From NCBI RefSeq assembly GCF_033971905.1, contig NZ_JALBUT010000001.1, forward strand, positions 124,001 to 188,000: a DNA stretch of 64,000 bases, given 5' to 3'. Within the stretch, counting starts at the first letter, position 1. The number at the start of each line of letters is the position of its first letter. Both the position numbers and the translations under genes were made by a program. The stretch is from Intestinicryptomonas porci. GTDB taxonomy: Bacteria > Verrucomicrobiota > Verrucomicrobiia > Opitutales > Intestinicryptomonadaceae. The notes beneath the pieces were generated by a model. The model made no database searches. It was not told the DNA's origin and saw only the letters and a program-made list of their open reading frames with translations. Below, in pieces: positions 47,679 to 56,159 of the stretch.

Positions 47679-48224
47679 AAGAATGCCGTTGCTTGCGAAA
47701 ATATTGTAGGCTTCGCGGTAATTGATTACAATCCAGTAGGCGTACTGTTTCGCTACGGCATAGGGGCTGCGCGGATAAAACGGGGTGTTTTCCGTTTGCG
47801 GAATTTCCTGAACTTTTCCGAAAAGCTCAGATGTCGATGCTTGGTAAAATCTTGTCTTTTTCACAAGACCTACATCTTTTATGGCGTCCAAAAATCTGAG
47901 GGTTGCAATGGCGTCCACATCTGCAGTGTATTCGGGAACTTCAAAGCTGACCTTGACGTGCGATTGCGCGCCGAGATTATAGATTTCGTCAGGCTCCGTC
48001 TTTTCGAGTATTCGGTTTAAGTTTGAAGAGTCTGTCAAATCTCCGTAATGCAGGAAGAGGCTGTCTTTTAGCGCGGGATTATTGTACAAATGGTCAATTC
48101 TCTGCGTATTGAACAAGCTTGAACGGCGTATGATGCCATGGACAACATAGCCTTTGGAAATCAAAAGCTCCGTCAAGTACGAGCCGTCCTGCCCTGTGAT
48201 GCCTGTAATAAGTGCTTTCTTCAT
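47679..48224 (-). pseudogene. gmd: GDP-mannose 4,6-dehydratase, 3'-truncated
   Basis: From the ATG at 48224 about 182 residues are unmistakable Gmd: TGITGQDGSYLTELL (NAD-binding), RRSSLFNTQRIDHLY, YNLGAQSHVKVSFE, the catalytic Thr-Ser-Glu in ASTSELFGK, and YAVAKQYAYW with the Tyr/Lys. Homology stops at ASNGIL, just where full-length enzymes (~350 residues) continue into the substrate-binding half. The frame then runs a further 43 codons antisense through the esterase gene to 47550. The substrate half is missing, so GDP-mannose dehydration is not expected. A deletion or recombination scar lies at the edge of the polysaccharide locus. Confidence 0.85.
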
Positions 48225-48422
48225 AGAAAATAATTCTATGGGGAAAATGTCTCAAAAAAAAACCGATTTTATCAATTAAAAAATGTCAAAATTTTCCTTT
48301 ATGTTGCGGGGAATTGGAAATTTAAAAACAAGCGCGGCTTTATTTTGAATATGCCATTGTTAAAATATCTTTAAGGGGATTTCCCGGACACGGTTTGCGC
48401 AGTGAAACCGCTTTTTAATTTC

Positions 48423-48452
48423 TTGACATCTCTCGCTGGACATTCATACATA
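48423..48452 (+). promoter_or_regulatory. Candidate promoter of the polysaccharide operon
   Basis: TTGACA (48423-48428), 18 bases, TACATA (48447-48452), 37 bases before the flippase ATG. The -35 is perfect and the -10 moderate. Confidence 0.4.
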
Positions 48453-48488
48453 TTTTCTCTAATATTGTTTTTGACAATAAGAACAAAT

Positions 48489-50030
48489 ATGCCAGATATT
48501 TCCGCAAACAATAAACGCATAGCGAAGAATACTTTACTGCTATATTGCCGTACATTGATTACAATGGCGATTTCGCTATACGCAAGCCGCATAATATTAT
48601 TGCAGCTGAGAGTGGATAATTTCGGCATTTATAATGTTGTAGGCGGCGTAGTGGCCATGTTTTCCGTTATTTCGTCGGCATTGTCGTCGTCCATTAGCCG
48701 CTTCATCACTTTTGAGTTGGGGCGCCAAGATTTTAAGCGTATGGGGGCGATATTCTCCACCAGCGTCAATATTCAGATTTTTCTTGCGATAGTGATATTG
48801 CTTCTTGGCGAAAGCATAGGCTCATGGTTTCTTAATTGTAAGATGACAATACCGCCTGAAAGGCTGTATGCCGCAAATTGGGTGCTTCAATGTTCGCTGC
48901 TTACTTTCTGCGTTAATCTGATAAGCGTGCCGTACGTCGCGTGCATTGTGGCGCATGAAAGGATGACTGCTTTCGCCTATATAACTATTCTTGACGCAGT
49001 TTTGAGATTGGCGGCATGTCTGTCGCTGGCATTCGCCCCCTTTGACAAGCTGATATTTTATTCGCTTCTTATGCTTCTGGCGGCGGTGTTTATCAGGTTT
49101 ATTTATGGATTTTATTGCAGCGGGAATTTTGCGGAATGCAAGTATAGGTTCATAAAAGACACGTCCATTGTAAAAGAAATGGCGAGCTTTGCCGGATGGA
49201 ACTTTTTCACCAGCGCCGCCTACATTTTCAATATACAGGGCATAAGCATTTTGATTAACATATTCTTCGGGGTGGCATTTAACGCCGCCCGCGGCATTGC
49301 CATGCAAGTGGAGGGCGCGGTAACGCAGTTTGTGGGAAATTTCACAATCGCTATCAACCCGCAGATTACCAAAAATTATGCCGCAGGGGAAATCGCCAAA
49401 ATGTTTGCATTGATATGCAGGGGGGCAAAATTCTCCTATTTTCTTCTTCTTATTATGGCAGTTCCGTTAATTATCGAAACGGAAACGGTTCTTTCCCTTT
49501 GGCTTAAAATAGTGCCTGAAGACTCTGTTATATTTGTCCGGCTGTCTCTTGTAGGCGCGATGGTGAATATATTGGGCAATACCGGATATACGGCATGTAT
49601 GGCGACCGGCAATATCAAAAAGTACGTTATTTATATTACATCGGTCGGCTTGTTTGTTTTCCCGCTGTCCTGGATGGCTTTTGCGCAGGGAATGCCCGCA
49701 TATAGCGCTTATGTTATTTACATTCTTGTCTACATTGCAGTCAACGCGACAAGGCTATATATAATGAAGGGGCTGCTGAATTTTCCGATAAAGCTATTCT
49801 TAAAGGAAGTTCTAACTCCCGTGGCGCTTACAACCATAGCCGGCTGTATAGTTCCTGCCATGCTCGCCGGCGCAATGCAGCCAAACGTTACGCGACTCTT
49901 CGCGACAATCGCCGCGAGCGTAGTCTCCGTAGGCTTGGCTACATGCTTTCTCGGCTTGACAAAGCATGAGCGCCAGATGACAATCGGAAAAATATTCCAT
50001 AAAATCAAAACAATAGTCAGATGGGCATAA
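48489..50030 (+). CDS. Polysaccharide flippase (Wzx-like, MOP superfamily)
   Basis: 513 residues from the ATG at 48489 (MPDISANNKRIAKN), with about 12-14 hydrophobic helices. The N-terminal block (KNTLLLYCRTLITMAISLYASRIILLQLRVDNFGIYNVVGG, in part) is typical of O-antigen/capsule flippases of the MOP superfamily, which move lipid-linked repeat units to the periplasm. It overlaps the SDR gene by 10 bases. GCCGGC and other CCGG-containing words recur in this gene and the next two more than in neighbours, hinting at a different origin. Confidence 0.87.
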   Translation: MPDISANNKRIAKNTLLLYCRTLITMAISLYASRIILLQLRVDNFGIYNVVGGVVAMFSVISSALSSSISRFITFELGRQDFKRMGAIFSTSVNIQIFLAIVILLLGESIGSWFLNCKMTIPPERLYAANWVLQCSLLTFCVNLISVPYVACIVAHERMTAFAYITILDAVLRLAACLSLAFAPFDKLIFYSLLMLLAAVFIRFIYGFYCSGNFAECKYRFIKDTSIVKEMASFAGWNFFTSAAYIFNIQGISILINIFFGVAFNAARGIAMQVEGAVTQFVGNFTIAINPQITKNYAAGEIAKMFALICRGAKFSYFLLLIMAVPLIIETETVLSLWLKIVPEDSVIFVRLSLVGAMVNILGNTGYTACMATGNIKKYVIYITSVGLFVFPLSWMAFAQGMPAYSAYVIYILVYIAVNATRLYIMKGLLNFPIKLFLKEVLTPVALTTIAGCIVPAMLAGAMQPNVTRLFATIAASVVSVGLATCFLGLTKHERQMTIGKIFHKIKTIVRWA

Positions 50031-50851
50031 AATCAAAAATCATGCATTTGGTTTCTTTCCTTCTCCATGGGGAATCGAAGCCGATTTATGCTCAAGTTTC
50101 ATATCTTAGCCCAGGCAATCGCCTTGCGGGGAAGAAGATTATTATTACCGGGGGTGGCCGCGGTTTAGGTTTTGCGATGGCGAAAAAATTTGCCGCAGAG
50201 GGCGCGGAAGTGTTAATTGCTGGGAGAAACGAACAGACTCTAAAAGACAGCGCCGCCATGATTGGCTGCCGGTATCTGAAGCTGGATGTGTCAACCCCTT
50301 CAGAATTTGAGCCGTTCATCGAAAAATCGGAAAAGATTCTTGGAGGCGCAAATGTATTGGTCAACAATGCCGGCATTTCGCTCCATGAGCGCACCTTTTT
50401 TGACGTAACGCCAGAGACATTCGACAAGCAAATCGATACAAATCTTAAAGGAGCGTTCTTCCTGACCCAGGTATTTATAGCGCATCTTAAAAATAGAAAC
50501 ACGAAAGGCAATGTGCTGTTTGTTTCTTCCGAAACGGGAGATACAATGGATTTCCGCCCTTATGGATTTACAAAGGCGGCTGTCAACAGCATGGTTCAAG
50601 GCTTGGCATACCTTTTCCGCAAAGAAGGCATCCGCATCAATGCGGTTGCCCCCGGAATAACGGCATCCGATATGACCGGCATAAAAGCCGGCGGCAATCT
50701 TAATGCGGGGGAATACGCAGCCGGCAGGTTCTATCTGCCCGAAGAGGTGGCGGAAATTGCGGCATTCCTCGTCTCGGATTCTTCGGGTTGCGTTTCCGGC
50801 CAGATTATTACATGCAACAACGCCCAGACAATCAACGCCCGATGGAAATAA
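50021..50851 (+). CDS. Short-chain dehydrogenase/reductase in polysaccharide locus
   Basis: 276 residues. After a 35-residue N-terminal extension comes a classical SDR: cofactor motif TGGGRGLG (~44-51), NNAG (~117-120), the catalytic Ser in VSSE, and the Tyr-x3-Lys in YGFTK. The C-terminal half holds NAVAPGITASDMT. The extension and the FabG-like core do not fix a substrate. Its position between flippase and the MenD-like gene suggests it reduces or oxidises the product of that ThDP enzyme or a sugar intermediate. Confidence 0.85.
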   Translation: MGIKSKIMHLVSFLLHGESKPIYAQVSYLSPGNRLAGKKIIITGGGRGLGFAMAKKFAAEGAEVLIAGRNEQTLKDSAAMIGCRYLKLDVSTPSEFEPFIEKSEKILGGANVLVNNAGISLHERTFFDVTPETFDKQIDTNLKGAFFLTQVFIAHLKNRNTKGNVLFVSSETGDTMDFRPYGFTKAAVNSMVQGLAYLFRKEGIRINAVAPGITASDMTGIKAGGNLNAGEYAAGRFYLPEEVAEIAAFLVSDSSGCVSGQIITCNNAQTINARWK

Positions 50852-50863
50852 ATATTTAGAATT

Positions 50864-52633
50864 ATGAATTCAAAATTTCATTATACAAACGAGCGCAATG
50901 TGCAGATAGTAATCGCCCTTCTCAAAGCCCACGGAATTCGCAGGGTGATAGCTTCTCCTGGCACAACAAATATGACATTTGTCGTAAGCGTCCAGAATGA
51001 TCCCTGGTTTAAGGTATGGTCTTCCGTAGATGAAAGGAGCGCCGCATATCTCGCCTGCGGCATGGCGGCGGAAACTGGAGAGCCGGTGATTATAAGCTGC
51101 ACCGGCGCAACCGCGTCGCGCAACTACATGCCCGGACTTACGGAGGCTTATTATCGCAAGCTTCCCGTACTTGCAATTACTTCAACCCGAGGCAACCATC
51201 GATTGGGGCATCTTGTTGACCAGCAGATTGACCGCCGAAATTTGCCCAACGACATAGCAATGGAGTCTGTCACGATTCCAATGGTCAAGGATGCCGAGGA
51301 CGAGCGGATGTGCGAAATTAATGCGAACAAGGCCATTCTTGCGTTAAAACTTGGCGGCGGGGGGCCCGTCCACATTAATATGTACACTAAATACGGTAAA
51401 AATTTCGGAGTGAAAGATCTTCCCCCCGCCAATGCGATATATCGCCATACGGTCTTTGATGAATTGCCGCGGATCCCAAATGACGGGCGCGTCATCGTTT
51501 ATGTAGGCTCCCATGCGAATTTTACTGAGAAACAGGTTGAGGCCATAGACAGATTTTGCGCAACCCACAACGCGGCGGTATTTTGCGACCATACAAGCGG
51601 TTATAGAGGCAGATACGAAGTTCACTGCCAGCTGAGTTCCGGACAAAAAAAATGGAGATCGGAGCTCAATAACGCAAATCTTTGCATACACATCGGAGAA
51701 GTTAGCGGCGATTTATATTTGCCGACATTTAAACATGTCTGGAGAGTTAGTCCGGACGGCGAATTGCGCGATACATGGGGCAAGCTTCGCAGGGTTTTCA
51801 TGATGCCGGAAGAAGAGTTCTTTGAGCGCTATTCGGAGGACGGGGCTTCCCATACGGAATATGTCGATGCAATCAATGACGAAATAGAGCAGATTAAATC
51901 CAAAATCCCTGAACTTCCGTTCAGCAATATTTGGATGGCGCAGCAAGTGCATTCCAAACTGCCCGCAGGCTGCGAGTTTCACATGGGTATTTACCACTGC
52001 CTGCGCTCTTATAATTTTTTCAAATTGCCTGCCGGCATTCAGGCAAAGTGCAATGTCGGCGGGTTCGGAATTGACGGTGGGATGTCGACTATGGTTGGCG
52101 CGTCGCTGGCAAATCCCGAAAAGCTCTTCATAGGAGCATTTGGCGATCTTGCATTCTTCTATGATATGAACGTCGTAGGAAATCGCCACGTGGGCGGCAA
52201 TGTGCGCATTCTCTTGGTTAATAATGGAAAGGGGAACGAGTTCCGCAACTATGGCCATCCATGCTGCTTTCTTGGCGATGAAGCGGATAAATTTGTAGCG
52301 GCGGCGGGGCACTACGGCAACAAATCCAATGCGCTTGTCAAGCATTATGCGGAGGATTTAGGATATGAATATCTAACGGCAAGTTGCAAGGAAGGCTTTC
52401 TTTCGGTTTTAGACCGGTTCTTGTCTCCTGAAATGACGGGCAAGCCAATGCTTCTTGAGGTGTTCACGGAAACTCAAAACGAAAGCGATGCCTTGGAACA
52501 AATTCTGAATTTTATGGAAGGCGATTCCATGTCAAACTTTGTTGAAAAGACAAAGACCGCGATAAAATCGGCGCTCAAAGAAACTCTGGGAGAAAAGCGA
52601 ATCAATGCGGCCCGCGATTTCATAAAGGGTTAA
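50864..52633 (+). CDS. MenD-like thiamine-diphosphate enzyme in polysaccharide locus
   Basis: 589 residues with the three-domain layout of ThDP decarboxylases and MenD. The cofactor Glu is in SVDERSAAYLACGMA. The ThDP/metal-binding region GAFGDLAFFYDMNVVG resembles the GDLxxxxDxN of MenD rather than the GDG of acetolactate synthase. The CTGATASRNYMPGLTEAYY block is also MenD-like. No other menaquinone gene is nearby; it starts 12 bases after the SDR. I infer a C-C bond-forming or decarboxylating step making a sugar substituent or an unusual keto-sugar. A displaced true MenD is the alternative. Confidence 0.78.
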   Translation: MNSKFHYTNERNVQIVIALLKAHGIRRVIASPGTTNMTFVVSVQNDPWFKVWSSVDERSAAYLACGMAAETGEPVIISCTGATASRNYMPGLTEAYYRKLPVLAITSTRGNHRLGHLVDQQIDRRNLPNDIAMESVTIPMVKDAEDERMCEINANKAILALKLGGGGPVHINMYTKYGKNFGVKDLPPANAIYRHTVFDELPRIPNDGRVIVYVGSHANFTEKQVEAIDRFCATHNAAVFCDHTSGYRGRYEVHCQLSSGQKKWRSELNNANLCIHIGEVSGDLYLPTFKHVWRVSPDGELRDTWGKLRRVFMMPEEEFFERYSEDGASHTEYVDAINDEIEQIKSKIPELPFSNIWMAQQVHSKLPAGCEFHMGIYHCLRSYNFFKLPAGIQAKCNVGGFGIDGGMSTMVGASLANPEKLFIGAFGDLAFFYDMNVVGNRHVGGNVRILLVNNGKGNEFRNYGHPCCFLGDEADKFVAAAGHYGNKSNALVKHYAEDLGYEYLTASCKEGFLSVLDRFLSPEMTGKPMLLEVFTETQNESDALEQILNFMEGDSMSNFVEKTKTAIKSALKETLGEKRINAARDFIKG

Positions 52634-52636
52634 ACG

Positions 52637-52795
52637 GTGAAAATAGGCATATTAACATTACATCGCGCGCACAATTGCGGAGCTGTGATGCAGTCGTGCT
52701 CGCCGTATAGGCGTATTGTCCCGCAAGGGTATGGCGCTGAAATAATAAATTACAGACCGCGTCGCTTCAAAAAAGTTATTGCTTTTTCAATATGA
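52637..52795 (+). pseudogene. Remnant of a polysaccharide pyruvyl-transferase gene
   Basis: A 52-codon frame with a GTG start. Its first ~18 and last ~15 residues (KIGILTLHRAHNCGAVMQ, then GAEIINYRPRRFKK) match the N-terminus of polysaccharide pyruvyl transferases, while the middle (SCSPYRRIVPQ) is degraded. Its stop overlaps the start of the full-length pyruvyl transferase that follows (ATGA), so it may still act as a leader for coupled translation. It is best read as the stump of an older paralogue left by recombination. Confidence 0.7.
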
Positions 52796-53946
52796 AAATC
52801 GGAATTTTGACACAGCCTTTATATTCAAATTACGGAGGCGTGCTGCAGGCTTATGCGCTGCAAAAGGTTTTGCGAAATTTAGGGCATGAGCCGACGACGC
52901 TCAATTACGACAAAAAAACAAGTTTGCCGCCGCGCAAAAAAGTGATTTCTATTATAAAAAGAATAGGCGCGAGGCTTGTTTGGGGCAGGCGAATTTCCCT
53001 CTCGCTTGATACCATACCGTTCCCCGATACAAATTTGTACATCAGAAATTTTATTGCGGAGAACATAAGCATGACGCAAAAGTTTTGCCCGCCGCTTAAA
53101 TTTGAGGATATTGCCGGCTTCGGTTTCGGCGCGTTCATCGTCGGCAGCGACCAAACTTGGCGCCCATGCTATTCGCCGCATTTGCCGACATTTTTCCTGG
53201 ATTTTATCCCAGAAAATTGCCCCGCAAAAAAAATTGCCTACGCTTCCTCTTTCGGCACCGGAGATATGGAATATTCCGAGAGCGAGCTCGCCGTTTACGC
53301 GCCTTTGATGCGCAAATTTGACGCCGTATCGGTAAGGGAAAAATCGGGAGCCGAACTCTGCAAAAAATTTTTCGGCGCGGACGCCGCGTTTGTCCTCGAC
53401 CCGACTATGCTTTTGAACGCCTCCGACTATGAAACGCTTATCGAGCTAGACAGGCGAAGGAGCATTTTAAAGGGCGACGATTTGCGCGGTTTTTGCTCGT
53501 CGTACATATTGGATAACTCCCCGGAAAAAGAGAGGTTTTTTGCGCGCGTTGCGGAAATCCGGCATTTGAAAACAAACAAAATCTCGATTTCCGAAAAATT
53601 TCCGCCGAGAAGCCTGGATTTGGATTCCTGCATGCTTCGCCCGGTAACCGAGTGGCTCGAAACCATAAAAAATTCCGGTTTTGTCGTAACGGATTCCTTC
53701 CACGGAACGGTCTTTGCAATCTTGTTCAAAACGCCGTTTATTTCGATAGCAAACGAGGGCAGGGGCGCGGACCGCTTCAAGTCGCTTTTAAGCTTGTTCG
53801 GCTTGCAGGAAAGGCTTGTCCACAATTATGACTTGGCGGAAGCCGAGCGCATTGCTAATTTGCAGATAGATTGGAATAAAATTGGCGCGGCATTGGAAGA
53901 AATGCGCGAATATTCGTTGAATTTTCTGAAAGAAAACTTGTCGTAG
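52792..53946 (+). CDS. Polysaccharide pyruvyl transferase family protein
   Basis: 384 residues. N-terminal KIGILTQPLYSNYGGVLQAYALQKVLRNLGHE is the family start; AFIVGSDQTWRP and SFHGT (in VTDSFHGTVFAILF) are the hallmark motifs of the GT-B-like fold that uses phosphoenolpyruvate to add a ketal pyruvate to sugars. It works in the cytoplasm on lipid-linked units and would give the polymer acidic groups. It starts in the stop of the preceding remnant and ends 2 bases before a glycosyltransferase. Confidence 0.88.
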   Translation: MKIGILTQPLYSNYGGVLQAYALQKVLRNLGHEPTTLNYDKKTSLPPRKKVISIIKRIGARLVWGRRISLSLDTIPFPDTNLYIRNFIAENISMTQKFCPPLKFEDIAGFGFGAFIVGSDQTWRPCYSPHLPTFFLDFIPENCPAKKIAYASSFGTGDMEYSESELAVYAPLMRKFDAVSVREKSGAELCKKFFGADAAFVLDPTMLLNASDYETLIELDRRRSILKGDDLRGFCSSYILDNSPEKERFFARVAEIRHLKTNKISISEKFPPRSLDLDSCMLRPVTEWLETIKNSGFVVTDSFHGTVFAILFKTPFISIANEGRGADRFKSLLSLFGLQERLVHNYDLAEAERIANLQIDWNKIGAALEEMREYSLNFLKENLS

Positions 53947-53948
53947 TT

Positions 53949-54989
53949 ATGTTTTTTTCAATCATAGTTCCCGTTTATAATGTTGAAAAATTTTTGCCGC
54001 AGTGCGTCGAAAGCGTTTTGGCGCAGACCTTCGGCGACTTTGAGCTGGTTTTGGTAGATGACGGATCGCCCGACGGCTCCGGCAAAATTTGCGACCAATA
54101 CGCCGCGAAAGACGCGAGGGTTGTAGTTAGGCACATCCCCAACGGCGGCGTAAGCCGCGCGCGCAATGTGGGGCTTGACGCGGCAAGGGGGCAATGGTGC
54201 GTCTTTGTCGATTCCGACGACTGGCTCGACCCAGACTTCTTGCAAAAAAATTTTGAGGCGATTTCGGCAAACGAAAACGTGGATTTTGTAATATCCGGCA
54301 TGCGTTACTTGAAGGGACTCCACGCCGACGAAGTTGTTTACAAGCCTGCGGTTATAACCCCGCGTGAGGCGTATTTTGACCGGGGCTTTTTCAGAAGCGG
54401 TGGAATTTTCAAGGCCTTTAAAATGTCGGTTTTAAACGGCAATAATATCCGATTCAGAACGGATTTGCCGCGCGGAGAGGACAATGTCTTTCTCGCGGAT
54501 TTCCTGAATTGCGCGCAGTCTGCTGCCGCTATCGATTATTGCGGCTACAATTACAGGTGTTCGCTAAATCCGTCTCTTGTGAAAAAGACTTACCCCTTCG
54601 AGGTCGAGCGCGAGATTTTCCTATCGTACCTCGCCTGCGCGAAAAGGGCGTTGAACGGGGCGGAAATGCCGCAGGATATTTTGGGCTATTTTTTCAGGGT
54701 TGTTTTTAATGTGGTAAAATCGCTTTACCGCCCGTCTACAAAATTGCCGCGCCGTCGCAGGATTGAATGCCTTAAAACTCTGCGCGCAGAGGCGGGCTTC
54801 CTTGCCGGGCTGCAAAAAAAATCGTTCTTGCAAAGGCTGTTTTTATCGGGAAAATTTGCGAATTTCGACATTTTGATGCTTGTTTTAATCTGGCTTAAAA
54901 TGGTAGCATTAAGGCCGGTTTTTAATTGGAAAATAAAAAGAGACTGGAATCGGGCCCTGAAAAGCCCTTCGACAAAGACATATATTTAG
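53949..54989 (+). CDS. Glycosyltransferase family 2
   Basis: 346 residues. The GT-A domain covers residues 1-~230: FFSIIVPVYNVEKFLPQCVESVLAQT, LVDDGSPDGSG, the metal-binding DxD as DSDDW, and PRGEDNVF near the catalytic region. The C-terminal ~110 residues contain a helical stretch with one hydrophobic segment that may contact the membrane. It adds a sugar to the growing repeat unit; donor and acceptor are not predictable. It lies 2 bases after the pyruvyl transferase. Confidence 0.92.
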   Translation: MFFSIIVPVYNVEKFLPQCVESVLAQTFGDFELVLVDDGSPDGSGKICDQYAAKDARVVVRHIPNGGVSRARNVGLDAARGQWCVFVDSDDWLDPDFLQKNFEAISANENVDFVISGMRYLKGLHADEVVYKPAVITPREAYFDRGFFRSGGIFKAFKMSVLNGNNIRFRTDLPRGEDNVFLADFLNCAQSAAAIDYCGYNYRCSLNPSLVKKTYPFEVEREIFLSYLACAKRALNGAEMPQDILGYFFRVVFNVVKSLYRPSTKLPRRRRIECLKTLRAEAGFLAGLQKKSFLQRLFLSGKFANFDILMLVLIWLKMVALRPVFNWKIKRDWNRALKSPSTKTYI

Positions 54990-54998
54990 AATCTTGAA

Positions 54999-56159
54999 AT
55001 GAATAGGAAAAAAATCGCAATAGTTGCGGGCACGAGGCCCGAAGTCATCAAGATGGCGCAAGTTTACCATGTTTTAAAGACTTCCGACATTTTGGAGCCT
55101 GTATTCATTTCCACCGCGCAGCACCGCCAGATGCTTGACCAGGCGTTGCGGATATTTTCAATCGTTCCCGATTTCGATATGGACATCATGCAGGCGGGGC
55201 AGACTTTGACTGATTTGACAGCGCGTCTGCTTTCGGCTTGGAAAGATTATTTCTCAAAATCAAAGCCCGATGCCGTTTTGGTTCAGGGAGACACCACGAC
55301 GGTTCTTGCAACGTCCATCGCGGCATTTTATGAAAGGATACCTATCGGGCATATTGAAGCGGGGCTTCGCACTTACAATTTCGACGCTCCTTTCCCCGAG
55401 GAAATGAACCGTCGCCTCACCGACCCGATTTCAAAGTGGTGTTTTGCTCCCACAAAATGCAGCTACGACAATTTGATAAGAGAAGGCGTCAATCCCGCTT
55501 CCTGCTTTATTACGGGTAATACTGTAATCGACTCTCTTTTGTGGATGCGCGAAAGGCTTACAAAAGACAACATTTCGGCGTTTGAAATGGCTAAAAAATG
55601 CGGAATTTCAGAAGATTTTGCGCGGGAGTTTTTAAGCGGAAAGAAACGCTGGATTTTGGTGACAGGGCATCGCCGCGAAAATTTTGGCGGCGGTTTTGAA
55701 AATATTTGCGCCGCGATAAAGGGGATTGCGGACAAGTATGAAGATGTCGGCATCGTTTATCCCGTACATTTAAATCCGAATGTCCAAGAACCCGTAAACA
55801 GGCTTCTGGCGGGGCATGAAAGAATTGCTCTCATAAAGCCGCTTTCTTACGAGGACTTTATTTGGTTTATGGACAAGTCATTCTTCGTTTTGAGCGATAG
55901 CGGCGGGGTGCAGGAAGAAGCTCCGTCGCTTTCAAAGCCCGTGCTTGTAATGCGCGATACAACCGAGCGTCCGGAGGGTGTAGAGGCGGGGACATGCGAA
56001 CTTGTCGGAACTGATGTCGCAAAAATCATGTCGTCTGCTTCGAGGCTTTTGGACGATGGAGCGGAATACAGGCGCAGGGCAATGCTGAAAAATCCGTATG
56101 GCGACGGTACTGCCTGCTTAAAAATCAAGGAAATTTTGGAAAAAGCATTTGTATGCTGA
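54999..56159 (+). CDS. wecB: UDP-N-acetylglucosamine 2-epimerase (non-hydrolysing)
   Basis: 386 residues that convert UDP-GlcNAc to UDP-ManNAc. Blocks typical for WecB/MnaA: VAGTRPEVIKMAQVYHVL, TAQHRQMLDQAL, VQGDTTTVLA, GHIEAGLRT, FPEEMNRRL, VTGHRRENFG and SDSGGVQEEAP. It supplies ManNAc, or ManNAcA if a dehydrogenase is encoded elsewhere. It overlaps the next gene (ATGCTGA). Confidence 0.95.
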   Translation: MNRKKIAIVAGTRPEVIKMAQVYHVLKTSDILEPVFISTAQHRQMLDQALRIFSIVPDFDMDIMQAGQTLTDLTARLLSAWKDYFSKSKPDAVLVQGDTTTVLATSIAAFYERIPIGHIEAGLRTYNFDAPFPEEMNRRLTDPISKWCFAPTKCSYDNLIREGVNPASCFITGNTVIDSLLWMRERLTKDNISAFEMAKKCGISEDFAREFLSGKKRWILVTGHRRENFGGGFENICAAIKGIADKYEDVGIVYPVHLNPNVQEPVNRLLAGHERIALIKPLSYEDFIWFMDKSFFVLSDSGGVQEEAPSLSKPVLVMRDTTERPEGVEAGTCELVGTDVAKIMSSASRLLDDGAEYRRRAMLKNPYGDGTACLKIKEILEKAFVC

